This document shows positions 54,864 to 62,813 of a stretch of DNA of 64,000 bases, in pieces. The notes under the pieces are model-generated. The model did no database searches. It saw nothing but the letters and a program-made list of their open reading frames with translations, and was not told where the DNA came from. This DNA is from Enterococcus alcedinis (GTDB lineage Bacteria > Bacillota > Bacilli > Lactobacillales > Enterococcaceae), in the NCBI RefSeq assembly GCF_014635985.1, contig NZ_BMDT01000008.1:62001-126000 (forward strand), given 5' to 3'. Position numbers and translations under genes: made by a program. Position 1 is the first letter of the stretch, and the number at the start of each line of letters is the position of its first letter.

Positions 54864-55349
54864 ATGAAAAAGAAAATCCCGTTAATTTTGAATAGCTTAG
54901 CGACCGTTTTTGTAGCGGTCGTTTTATTGTTTGCTTTTTTAAATTTTTCATCCGCACCAGAAAAGAAAGGTCTATTTGGCTATAAAGGTTTTATTGTTCT
55001 AAGTGATAGTATGGCACCCGAGTTTGTCGCAGGTGACTATATCATTGATAAAACTGTTCCGTTTGAAACACTAAAGGTCGGGGATGTGGTCTCATATTTG
55101 GACGATCAAAATGTACTGGTAACACACCGAGTCCATGAAGTGTCAGCAGAAGGATTATTATTAAAAGGCGACCGAAATGATTTTATTGATACAACCGTTG
55201 TAAATGAAGGCAATTATGTTGGGAAACAACAATATAAGGTTCACAAATTAGGTCTAATAATGCTAAAATTAGGACAACCAATCGTCTTAGTAGGTATTAG
55301 TTTCGTATTAGGTATTTATTTACTCTATCATTTCTTTAAGAAACGCTAG
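54864..55349 (+). CDS. sipW: SipW-type signal peptidase I (first copy)
   Basis: This 161-aa membrane peptidase belongs to the ER-like SipW group. It has helices at about 5-28 and 137-157, the nucleophile Ser in VLSDSMAPEF (about residue 50) and a His in VLVTHRVHE where bacterial signal peptidases have Lys. SipW enzymes cut TasA-type precursors. It lies directly after the two likely substrates. The ribosome site is TTGGAG. Confidence 0.9.
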   Translation: MKKKIPLILNSLATVFVAVVLLFAFLNFSSAPEKKGLFGYKGFIVLSDSMAPEFVAGDYIIDKTVPFETLKVGDVVSYLDDQNVLVTHRVHEVSAEGLLLKGDRNDFIDTTVVNEGNYVGKQQYKVHKLGLIMLKLGQPIVLVGISFVLGIYLLYHFFKKR

Positions 55350-55410
55350 AATACTTAACGGCATCGACCGATAAGACTAAGATAAGAATCTTGGAAACGG
55401 TAGGATGTGA

Positions 55411-56091
55411 ATCGATAGTTTGAAAAAGTGGCTAAAAAGTGTATGCATCATCGTATTGTTCTGTTTATTATTCATTATGTTTTATGAAATGAAAGAAAAG
55501 ACGAATATCCGTAACCGTGAAAATAAGTACTATTTATCAACGGTTGTTCGTCTCGATGAAACCATCGATCGTTACACAGAAGGCGTTTATGAGAAAATAT
55601 TCATTGAGCAAGCATTGTCCAAAGAAGAGTTCTTAGAAACGATAAAAATGGAAATGAAACGAAACACAAAACCAAAGCAAATCACATTAACAAATGTCAC
55701 GAATTATCCTGACGCCATCGTCCGAAACGATGGACGTTTTTCGGAGGTCACCTTTAGTTTCTTGGGTAAGAATCATCGATTGATGTTAACCCATCGCTAT
55801 GATCTACGACCTGCTGTATCGCTAACGGATGCGCCTTTTATTATTATTTCGGAAGGGACATTGGGACTCATTTCAAATGTTTTAGAGTATGATGTACGTT
55901 TGGTCACTTCTGCACCCCCAGAAGATTGGGTGCATTACCTTCCAATCTTTACACAACAAATTAAAGAGGCAAATGATTTTAAAAGTGCAGAAACAGTCGT
56001 ACATATTTTGTCAGACACAGAGGAATTCATTTACAGTTCAAATTATCCTGATGCTTTAACAACGATTGTAGAAAATCATTTTGTCAAATAA
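55411..56091 (+). CDS. Unrecognised membrane-anchored protein between two SipW genes
   Basis: I do not recognise this protein of 223-226 aa. It has one N-terminal membrane helix (about 9-26) and a soluble outer part with no Cys-rich or catalytic motif that I can name. The start is uncertain: ATC at 55411 is 5 bases after AGGA and is better spaced than TTG at 55420. A weak sigma-D-like box (ACCGATAA, 55367-55374) lies before it. Position suggests a part in export, anchoring or assembly of the SipW-dependent proteins. Confidence 0.7.
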   Translation: MDSLKKWLKSVCIIVLFCLLFIMFYEMKEKTNIRNRENKYYLSTVVRLDETIDRYTEGVYEKIFIEQALSKEEFLETIKMEMKRNTKPKQITLTNVTNYPDAIVRNDGRFSEVTFSFLGKNHRLMLTHRYDLRPAVSLTDAPFIIISEGTLGLISNVLEYDVRLVTSAPPEDWVHYLPIFTQQIKEANDFKSAETVVHILSDTEEFIYSSNYPDALTTIVENHFVK

Positions 56092-56106
56092 GTTATGGAG
56101 TTATCA

Positions 56107-56619
56107 ATGAAAAAACGAGTTAAAAAAACAGTTAAATTTTTGAGTGCTATTTTTGTCTTTTTCGTATTGTTTATTGCAATATTGAATTTCTTTTCGAATC
56201 CACAAAAGCCCTCGTTGTTTGGCTATCGTGGTTACACGGTCATTAGTGGGAGTATGGAACCGACACTTTCTTTAGGTGATTATATTATTACGAAAGAGCG
56301 ATCGTTTATGGAGTTAGACAAAGGCGATATTATCTCATTTGAAAATGGGCAGACAATCGTGACCCATCGTATTGAAGAACAATTACCAGATGGACGCTTT
56401 GTCACTCGAGGGGATGCCAATCGGATTGACGATCAATTGGCCGTCGATGAAGAGGCATACATCGGTAAAATGTTATTCCGCATTCCTTTTTTAGGAAAGA
56501 TCATGATCTGGCTACAAGACCCTTTGATTTTTGGAACCGTAATGGCACTGATTGCCACCCGTTTACTAATCATCATTTTTTTTGGAGTCGGACAAAGAAA
56601 AAGAAGAAAAGAAACATAG
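56107..56619 (+). CDS. SipW-type signal peptidase I (second copy)
   Basis: This 170-aa protein is a second SipW-like peptidase with helices at about 8-30 and 138-160, the nucleophile Ser in VISGSMEPTL and a His in IVTHRIEEQ. It differs from the first copy over most of its length, so it is not a recent duplication. It ends in a basic tail (RKRRKE). The ATG at 56107 is 6 bases after GGAG; the ATG at 56095 lies over that site. Confidence 0.88.
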   Translation: MKKRVKKTVKFLSAIFVFFVLFIAILNFFSNPQKPSLFGYRGYTVISGSMEPTLSLGDYIITKERSFMELDKGDIISFENGQTIVTHRIEEQLPDGRFVTRGDANRIDDQLAVDEEAYIGKMLFRIPFLGKIMIWLQDPLIFGTVMALIATRLLIIIFFGVGQRKRRKET

Positions 56620-56667
56620 AAATGATCGCATAATATTTGGTGATGATGGAAAATTAGCAAGATTTAT

Positions 56668-56707
56668 AAAACCCTCCAAAAGTTGGACTTTTGGAGGGTT
56701 TTTTCAA
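56668..56707. terminator. Bidirectional terminator between SipW cluster and GH4 gene
   Basis: AAACCCTCCAAAAG pairs perfectly with CTTTTGGAGGGTTT over a 5-base loop and is flanked by T runs on both strands. Confidence 0.93.
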
Positions 56708-56727
56708 TTGATTAAAAGAATTAATGT

Positions 56728-58056
56728 TTAGGTTAATTCGGGCCACCATTCTTTATTTGCTGCATATAATTCATCTAATACAGCTTTTCCGACGGTCAAG
56801 TTCGGAATGGTTTTGTTTAATACAACTGCTTCTAATGCGGTTTGATAAGAGCCTGTCAATGCCGCCTCAACTGTCAATTTTTCGTAGGCTTTTTGGGATT
56901 CCATTAAGCCTTTTTCAAAGGTTGGAATTTCGCCAACAACAATTGGTTCTGCACCAGCTGCGCCCACATAGGCTGGTAATTCTACAACAGCTTTTGGATC
57001 GAAGTTTGAAATGGAACCATTATTCATAATATTCACTGTGAAACGTTCTCTAGTGTCATGAATGATTGCATGCGCAATATCCACGATATAGTTGCCATGA
57101 ACACCTGCATGTAAATGAGAGTCTTTAGCCGAGCCATTTGCGATGACACGTTCACATTCTGAATAGATACGTTTTTCGCGACCATTTGTTACAAAATCAC
57201 CACGTGTGAATGTAGGGTTGTCTTTTTCAACCATTTCATCAGGCGTTAAATAATATTGTAAGTAACAGTTTGGGAAGTATTTAGGGAAACGTTTGAAAAT
57301 TTTAATCATTTGCTTATATGTTTCGATCCAATACTGATCGCCGACGGTTTCGTCATTAGACATCAATAAGGTGTCAATCTTACCCGATAAAACATCTTCT
57401 CGCAGTTGAGGTAATAAATCAGCACCGTTCTTATCAATAATCGCTGTCCACCAACCAAAGTGATTTAATCCAAAATATTTAAAAGTCAGGTCTCTTAAAT
57501 CTTTATTAAGGTATTTAGCAATAGCCCCTTCAATTGAAATAGGCATATCACAAATACATAGGCACTTTGCCTCCGGAAATTCTGTGAAAATGGCTTCAGA
57601 TAAGATCGCTTCTGGATTTGTATAGTTTAATATCCAAGCATCCGGGCAATGTTCTTTGACTTTTTGAATAATTTGTCGAACGGCTGGTATCACACGTAAA
57701 GCAAAAGAGAAACCTCCAAGACCACACGTTTCTTGTCCGACAACCCCATGACTTAAGCAAATTTTTTCATCAATTGCTCGTTGTGCGTTTAATCCTGGAC
57801 GAATTTGCATAAATAAAAAATCGGCTCCTGTGAAAGCTTCATCAATATTTGTTGTGAAAGAGACATTAACCTTGGATCCGGTTTCAGCATAATACATCTT
57901 TGTATACTGTCCTAATAGTGAAACGCGGTGCTCGTCAATATCGTATAAAACGAGCTCTGTTAAATTTAGTTCCGTGGCTCTTTGACGAAGAACTTCTAAA
58001 ATTCCCGGTGATTGTGTCGATCCGCCACCGACCATTACAAATTTGTTACCCATCAT
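56728..58056 (-). CDS. GH4 6-phospho-alpha-glucosidase, GlvA-like
   Basis: This 442-aa glycoside hydrolase of family 4 splits phosphorylated disaccharides with NAD and a metal ion. The nucleotide-binding loop VGGGSTQSPG is at the start. CDMP (about residue 172) and GLNHFGWW (about 200) follow; CDMP is the variant known for 6-phospho-alpha-glucosidases, while 6-phospho-beta-glucosidases have CNVP or CNIP. The C-terminal half also follows the GlvA pattern (LQYYLTPDEMV, PAYVG). It overlaps the deacetylase gene upstream by 4 bases and has AAGGGGG as ribosome site. No PTS transporter lies in the window. Confidence 0.85.
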   Translation of the reverse strand: MMGNKFVMVGGGSTQSPGILEVLRQRATELNLTELVLYDIDEHRVSLLGQYTKMYYAETGSKVNVSFTTNIDEAFTGADFLFMQIRPGLNAQRAIDEKICLSHGVVGQETCGLGGFSFALRVIPAVRQIIQKVKEHCPDAWILNYTNPEAILSEAIFTEFPEAKCLCICDMPISIEGAIAKYLNKDLRDLTFKYFGLNHFGWWTAIIDKNGADLLPQLREDVLSGKIDTLLMSNDETVGDQYWIETYKQMIKIFKRFPKYFPNCYLQYYLTPDEMVEKDNPTFTRGDFVTNGREKRIYSECERVIANGSAKDSHLHAGVHGNYIVDIAHAIIHDTRERFTVNIMNNGSISNFDPKAVVELPAYVGAAGAEPIVVGEIPTFEKGLMESQKAYEKLTVEAALTGSYQTALEAVVLNKTIPNLTVGKAVLDELYAANKEWWPELT

Positions 58057-58886
58057 TTGTTCCCCCTTAATATTGTTTCAAATTCTTGTGTTGTCTCTAA
58101 TGCGTTGTCGTATCTTGTAAGTCTAAATCCTAAATCTGTTATGAGTTGCTGTGTCAATGGATCTGTTAGTATTTCAATTTCCCTGATTCGTTGAAGGTTG
58201 AAAGAAGAATTGTTATACAAATGTTCATCGACAAACGCGGGATGAACCATCATTTCTAAAACATCGGCTGACATGCCTTTGCTAAAAGTTGCCGCTAATT
58301 CTTCGAAGCAAGATTCTTTTAGTAATTCATAGGATTGACTCATATCACGAATGACTGGAGTATTCATCATATCCAGTAATAAATCATTGACCTGTTTGAA
58401 ATCATGAGGTGAGAAATCTTCCGTACCATAGGAATTTCTAAAGACTAACTGATATTTTTCTGATATCCTTCTAGTAATGTCATGATTTTCAGGAAAAAAA
58501 TGAACATGATGATGAGAGTCAAAATGAGTCAATGGAACGCCGTGATCTATTAGGAAATCAATTTGGGCACACCACTCATCAAAAATATCTTCATCTGAGA
58601 AAGAGGTGCGAACTCTCGGATATTCAGATAAACGGTGGAAATTTCCAAGAGGATCCACTAAGTTCGTATCGTGACTAATCAGCGATTTTCCTGTTGTCAA
58701 AACAAGATGAGCACCTACTCCTAAGTTTGGATAATTCTTGGCTTGCTGTATAGCATCTAGTGTACCAGGCATATTGGCCATCAAAGTAGTGGACGTCAAG
58801 ATGCCATTTTTATGTGATTGAATGATGCCAGCGTTAACGCCAGCCGAGTAGCCAAAATCATCTGCGTTGATTATTAAGGACTTCAT
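58053..58886 (-). CDS. ChbG/YdjC-family carbohydrate deacetylase
   Basis: This 277-aa protein belongs to the YdjC family, metal-dependent deacetylases such as ChbG, which deacetylates chitobiose-type sugars. It has the metal-site motif NADDFGYS (about residues 7-14) and THFDSHHHVHFFP (about 122-134). It is the first gene of a two-gene unit with the GH4 enzyme. A promoter and a likely operator lie just upstream, divergent from the RpiR gene. Confidence 0.88.
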   Translation of the reverse strand: MKSLIINADDFGYSAGVNAGIIQSHKNGILTSTTLMANMPGTLDAIQQAKNYPNLGVGAHLVLTTGKSLISHDTNLVDPLGNFHRLSEYPRVRTSFSDEDIFDEWCAQIDFLIDHGVPLTHFDSHHHVHFFPENHDITRRISEKYQLVFRNSYGTEDFSPHDFKQVNDLLLDMMNTPVIRDMSQSYELLKESCFEELAATFSKGMSADVLEMMVHPAFVDEHLYNNSSFNLQRIREIEILTDPLTQQLITDLGFRLTRYDNALETTQEFETILRGNK

Positions 58887-58916
58887 GAAATATCCCGCCT
58901 TTCAATTAAATACTTA

Positions 58917-58934
58917 AAAAGGTTTGTACCTTTT
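58917..58934. promoter_or_regulatory. Inverted repeat, likely operator for the RpiR regulator
   Basis: AAAAGGT-TTGT-ACCTTTT is a perfect 7-bp inverted repeat just downstream of the leftward promoter of the deacetylase/GH4 operon. Its place suits a repressor site; the RpiR protein next door is the natural candidate. The binding is inferred. Confidence 0.5.
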
Positions 58935-58944
58935 GTATGAATGA

Positions 58945-58973
58945 AGTATAGTATAGAAAAAAATGCGCTACAA
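58945..58973 (-). promoter_or_regulatory. Sigma-A-like promoter of the deacetylase/GH4 operon
   Basis: On the minus strand TTGTAG (58968-58973), 17 bp, TATACT (58945-58950). Confidence 0.55.
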
Positions 58974-59050
58974 TAGCTTTTCAAGATTACGGTATGGTTT
59001 TCAAATAGCGAAAATATTTTCAGTAAAATCAAAGTCAGATGGGAGAAAAA

Positions 59051-59767
59051 ATGAATATTTATCATATTTCAAGGTTATTACCAAATAGTGATTTGAGACA
59101 AGAAGATGAAGAGATTATCCAAAATATTGTACGAAAAATTGAAAAAAACGAGGATTTAGATATTCGGCTCATTGCAACCACGAACTTTACGTCACCTAGC
59201 TCGATTTCTAGATTAGCAAAGCGAGCAGGATTTAATAATTTTAAGGAAATGATTTTTTTCTTGAAGCAAAAATTTACGGAGTCACAGTCTGGAAAACGAG
59301 AGCTATTAGCACAACCGTTTATCATCACTAATCATCAGTGGGAAGAGATTGACCTTGTTTTTGAAATGATTAAGAGGCAGAAGCATGTTTATTTGAGTGG
59401 TACTGGTTTTTGCGATTTTCTAGTGAAATATTCGTATCGCAAGTTGATGTTGAAAAAAATCTATGCGATTGATTTGACTGATTTAGAAATCAAACTGATT
59501 GCTGAAGGGGAGCCTAAAAATTTGATGATCTTTTCGCAATCAGGCGAAAATAAAAATGGCATTCGAAAGATTCGAGAGTGTCAATCATTAGGTGGAAAAG
59601 TGATTACATTTACAGCAACAGCGGGTAGTAGTTTTGCTAGAGAAGGTGATGTGTCATTTTTAATTGATCCCGAATCAGAAGGAATTAATAATGAAAACTC
59701 AACGCTTAATTTTTTCTTTGGAAACAGTATTAATGCGTTAGAATATCTTTTTAATCGTTATTTTTAA
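59051..59767 (+). CDS. RpiR/MurR-family transcriptional regulator
   Basis: This is a 238-aa sugar-phosphate-responsive regulator. The N-terminal helix-turn-helix has SSISRLAKRAGFNNFKEM (about residues 51-68), and the SIS domain (about 105-215) has YLSGTGFCDFL and MIFSQSGENKNG, which bind a phosphosugar. The ATG at 59051 follows GGGAGAAA. It is divergent from the deacetylase/GH4 operon and probably controls it. Confidence 0.9.
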   Translation: MNIYHISRLLPNSDLRQEDEEIIQNIVRKIEKNEDLDIRLIATTNFTSPSSISRLAKRAGFNNFKEMIFFLKQKFTESQSGKRELLAQPFIITNHQWEEIDLVFEMIKRQKHVYLSGTGFCDFLVKYSYRKLMLKKIYAIDLTDLEIKLIAEGEPKNLMIFSQSGENKNGIRKIRECQSLGGKVITFTATAGSSFAREGDVSFLIDPESEGINNENSTLNFFFGNSINALEYLFNRYF

Positions 59768-59953
59768 TCTTAAAAAATAGTATGAAAATCTAGCTATTTA
59801 CAATAGCGATAATAGTACTATATTATTCGAAGGAAAATACAAAGAAATAAAAGAAGCTAAAAAATCCCGGTTTTTTGCATACATTCCTATTTTTGTAGTC
59901 ATTGAAGTTCTTTTATCTGGTAGTTTTTAGGAATTCATTTTTCTTGCGTATAC

Positions 59954-59987
59954 AAAAAAGCTAGAACATTCTTACTTAGATGTTCTA
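59954..59987 (-). terminator. Terminator of the iron-uptake operon
   Basis: On the minus strand TAGAACAT (from 59987) pairs with ATGTTCTA (to 59962), followed by GC and six T. It lies 12 bp beyond the reductase stop codon. Confidence 0.8.
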
Positions 59988-59998
59988 ACTCCATGTAT

Positions 59999-61009
59999 TC
60001 ATTCATTAATTAAGGCTTGATTCAAATCATCAACTTTTTCATTATGAGAAGAAACCATACCATGTTCATAGCTTTCAGGGTCAAGGTAGCGCTTAATTTG
60101 GTTGATACTCAAGGCAGCTTCTTGGAAGGCACCAGCTAATAAATAAACCTTTCCTTTTGAAAATTGAATGTCGCCTGCTGCAAAACAACCAGGAATATTG
60201 GTAATGGTTGGTTCATCACAAGCCAAATAAAAATCTTGCTCTTTGTTAAATTCCAAAGCAAGCTTATCTAAAAACGAGCTGTCACGATTATGTCCGTGTT
60301 GTACTAAAAGATGATCGCCAGTTAAGGTTGTATGATTGTCTAATATGAGTTCCATTCGTTGTGTGGGACTTTTATGAATCGCACGAATATCGCTTGATAG
60401 AATTATTTTTCCACCATTATTTTTAAAAAAAGTGATAGAAGCTTCATGGGCTTTTAGTTTTTCACCACGATAGATAATGGTTACAGTATCTGTAAATTTT
60501 AAGCATTCATTTGCATAATCAACCGCACCATCACCGCCACCAGAAACAATTATATGTGTGTTTTTTAGTAGATGATAATCTGGAAAGGCATAATAGACAT
60601 GATTTTGAACGGCTGTATCAATCGGTACAGTTAATTTTTTAGGTGATATAATTCCACCACCGATTGCAAATAACACCGTACGACCAGGATGAATACGCCC
60701 GTGTTCATCTTCAACATAGAAAATATTTTTTTCTTTAGTAATTTCTACAGCTTTAGAGCTTGTGTAGAAATTTGCGTTAAACATTTGAGCCTGTTGAATT
60801 AAGTTAGTACGTACATCAATCCCGCGTGTTGCAGGGAGTGCGCCGACATCCCAAACGAACTTTTCTGGATAAAAATTGATTTTCCCACCTAACTCGTCTT
60901 GCGCTTCTAGTACTGTTACAGTCAAATCACGAAGACCTGCATAAAAGGCAGCATACAATCCAGCTGGACCGCCACCAATAATTACCACATCAACCATGGA
61001 TTGTGTCAT
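59999..61009 (-). CDS. FAD/NAD(P)-dependent reductase, ferredoxin/siderophore-reductase type
   Basis: This 336-aa flavoprotein has the FAD loop IIGGGPAGLYAAFYA near the start, an NAD(P) loop VSGGGDGAVDYANE (about 158-171) and a closing AAGDI motif with FAD contacts. The active-site CxxC of thioredoxin reductases is absent. It resembles type-2 ferredoxin-NADP reductases (YumC) and IruO-type siderophore reductases. As last gene of an iron-siderophore import operon, it probably reduces Fe(III) after uptake; that is inference. The ATG at 61009 follows AAAGAGGG; an upstream frame overlaps the binding-protein gene. Confidence 0.82.
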   Translation of the reverse strand: MTQSMVDVVIIGGGPAGLYAAFYAGLRDLTVTVLEAQDELGGKINFYPEKFVWDVGALPATRGIDVRTNLIQQAQMFNANFYTSSKAVEITKEKNIFYVEDEHGRIHPGRTVLFAIGGGIISPKKLTVPIDTAVQNHVYYAFPDYHLLKNTHIIVSGGGDGAVDYANECLKFTDTVTIIYRGEKLKAHEASITFFKNNGGKIILSSDIRAIHKSPTQRMELILDNHTTLTGDHLLVQHGHNRDSSFLDKLALEFNKEQDFYLACDEPTITNIPGCFAAGDIQFSKGKVYLLAGAFQEAALSINQIKRYLDPESYEHGMVSSHNEKVDDLNQALINE

Positions 61010-61022
61010 CGAATCCCTCTTT

Positions 61023-62036
61023 CTATTTTGTGCCATACATTTCGTCAATTAATAATTCCATCCCCGCTAACGATTGGTATCCATAACCGAACATGTAGTT
61101 GTAATCAACTGAATAAACTTGTTTATTTTTGACCGCTTTCATGCTAGATAATTTTTCATTACTTAATACAGCATCAATCATATCATTCTTTTTTGCGCCA
61201 GCTGTCGTTGTTGTCCAGTCAGGGACGATTAACACATCAGGGTCTGTTTCAATTAATGTTTCTAAAGAAACATCGCCTTGCACATCAAGTAATACATTAT
61301 CTAAACCAATCATATCAAACATAGAGTTAAAGAAACTTTCGCCATATGCTGGATAAATAGATACTTCGCTTGGATCGGTCATAAACAACATTACAAAGCG
61401 TTGCTCGTTGTTTACTTCTTTGACACGGTCTTTTAAGTTTTGTTCGCGCTCTTTTAAATCTTCTTTGAAGCTTTTTGCAGCAGGTTCAACGTCAAAAATC
61501 TTTCCTAAGTTATCAATGTCATTGTAAACAGATTCGAAAGTAGCATTTTGAGTCGATGTTTCTTGCACGTAAGTTGGAATCCCCATTTCATTAATAGAGT
61601 CAACGGTTCCATTGCCCCATTCGGCGTTATCAAACAAACCACCACGACCAAAAATTAAATCAGGATCAACGCTTAAGGCAGTTTCTTTATTGATGTAATC
61701 CTTTGATAAATGATTTAATTCATCAAATTCAGCTTTCACATCGGAGTCATCCATTCCAAATACGGCACCCACACCGGCAATTTTATCTTTTAAACCTAAG
61801 TGTAACAATAGCTCTGCTGCTGGACGAGTATTTGCTAGGACCCGTTCTGGCACTTTTTCAAAAACTTGATCTTTTTCAATCCATTTCGCGCCGCCTTCAG
61901 TTCTTGTTACGTTTTTGATGGTTAGGGGATAGTTACTATCCGTTGAGCGTGTGCTATTTGTTGTATCATCTGTATTTCCACAGCCACTTAATGTAAATAT
62001 AAATGCTACTGCAAAAAGGGTTAATGTTTTCTTCAT
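61023..62036 (-). CDS. Iron-siderophore ABC transporter, substrate-binding lipoprotein
   Basis: This 337-aa binding protein catches ferric siderophore outside the membrane. The signal peptide ends in a lipobox LSGCGN (Cys19), then a Thr/Ser-rich spacer. The two-lobed fold of the FecB/BtuF group shows RVLANTRPAAELLLHLGLKDKIAGVG (core RPAAELLLHLGL) and DPDVLIVPDW. A ribosome site (AGGTGG) precedes the start. It is followed after 13 bp by the reductase. Confidence 0.92.
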   Translation of the reverse strand: MKKTLTLFAVAFIFTLSGCGNTDDTTNSTRSTDSNYPLTIKNVTRTEGGAKWIEKDQVFEKVPERVLANTRPAAELLLHLGLKDKIAGVGAVFGMDDSDVKAEFDELNHLSKDYINKETALSVDPDLIFGRGGLFDNAEWGNGTVDSINEMGIPTYVQETSTQNATFESVYNDIDNLGKIFDVEPAAKSFKEDLKEREQNLKDRVKEVNNEQRFVMLFMTDPSEVSIYPAYGESFFNSMFDMIGLDNVLLDVQGDVSLETLIETDPDVLIVPDWTTTTAGAKKNDMIDAVLSNEKLSSMKAVKNKQVYSVDYNYMFGYGYQSLAGMELLIDEMYGTK

Positions 62037-62052
62037 CTAAGTTCCACCTATT

Positions 62053-62811
62053 CTAAATATAATAATGAAATGCTAAATGTTTTGTAATCGGATTTCGATA
62101 AACCACACAACGAATCCCGTAAAGGTCTTCAATTAATGCTTCTGTAAAAATTTCTTCTGGTGTACCGGCAGCGATAATTTCACCATTTTTCATAGCAAAG
62201 ACGTAATCACAATATGCTGCGGCTAAATCTAAATCATGTAAGGCAGCTAAAATACCGATATTCAAATTTTTGACGCTCTCCATCAATTCTAATTGGTAAC
62301 GAATATCTAAATGATTTGTAGGCTCATCTAGAATTAAAAATTCAGGTTGTTGTGCAAGTGCACGTGCTAAAATAACTCGTTGTTTTTCACCACCAGAAAG
62401 AGACAGAAAGCTTTCGTTACGATAGTCTGTTAAGCCCATTTCTTTTAAAGCATTTTCAACAATTTCGTAGTCTTCTTGAGAATCAGTTTCTAGTAAACGT
62501 TTGTGAGGAGTCCGTCCTAATAAAACCATTTGAAAAACCGTGAAATCAAAGCTTAATTCATTAAATTGACCAACCACACTCAGTTTCTGTGCCACCTTTT
62601 TAGCATAGGTATTTAGTAAATCCATCTTGTTATAAATAATCTTTCCCGTTGTTGGTATTAAGCCTTTATAAATAGTTTTAAGCAGGGTCGATTTCCCACT
62701 TCCATTTGCACCAATGATGCCCACAAACTGATGAGTATCCATGGAAATAGAGAGTTGCTGAATGATATCTTTTTTTCCTAGTTTGACTGATAAATTTTGT
62801 ATTTCTAACAT
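62053..62811 (-). CDS. Iron-siderophore ABC transporter, ATP-binding protein
   Basis: This is a 252-aa FecE/FhuC-like ATPase. Walker A is GANGSGKST (about residues 37-45), the signature is LSGGEKQR, Walker B is FLILDEPTNHLD and the switch His is in AALHDLD. The start is ATG at 62811 with GGAGG six bases upstream; a longer frame reaches into the permease gene and is not real. It lies between the permease and the binding-protein genes. Confidence 0.93.
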   Translation of the reverse strand: MLEIQNLSVKLGKKDIIQQLSISMDTHQFVGIIGANGSGKSTLLKTIYKGLIPTTGKIIYNKMDLLNTYAKKVAQKLSVVGQFNELSFDFTVFQMVLLGRTPHKRLLETDSQEDYEIVENALKEMGLTDYRNESFLSLSGGEKQRVILARALAQQPEFLILDEPTNHLDIRYQLELMESVKNLNIGILAALHDLDLAAAYCDYVFAMKNGEIIAAGTPEEIFTEALIEDLYGIRCVVYRNPITKHLAFHYYI

Positions 62812-62813
62812 CC

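Noticed and set aside
55347..55374. Sigma-D-like box (TAGA, 16 bp, ACCGATAA) before the unknown SipW-cluster gene
   Set aside because: The -35 is poor and the spacer is longer than in the other sites; kept only as a remark in the gene entry.
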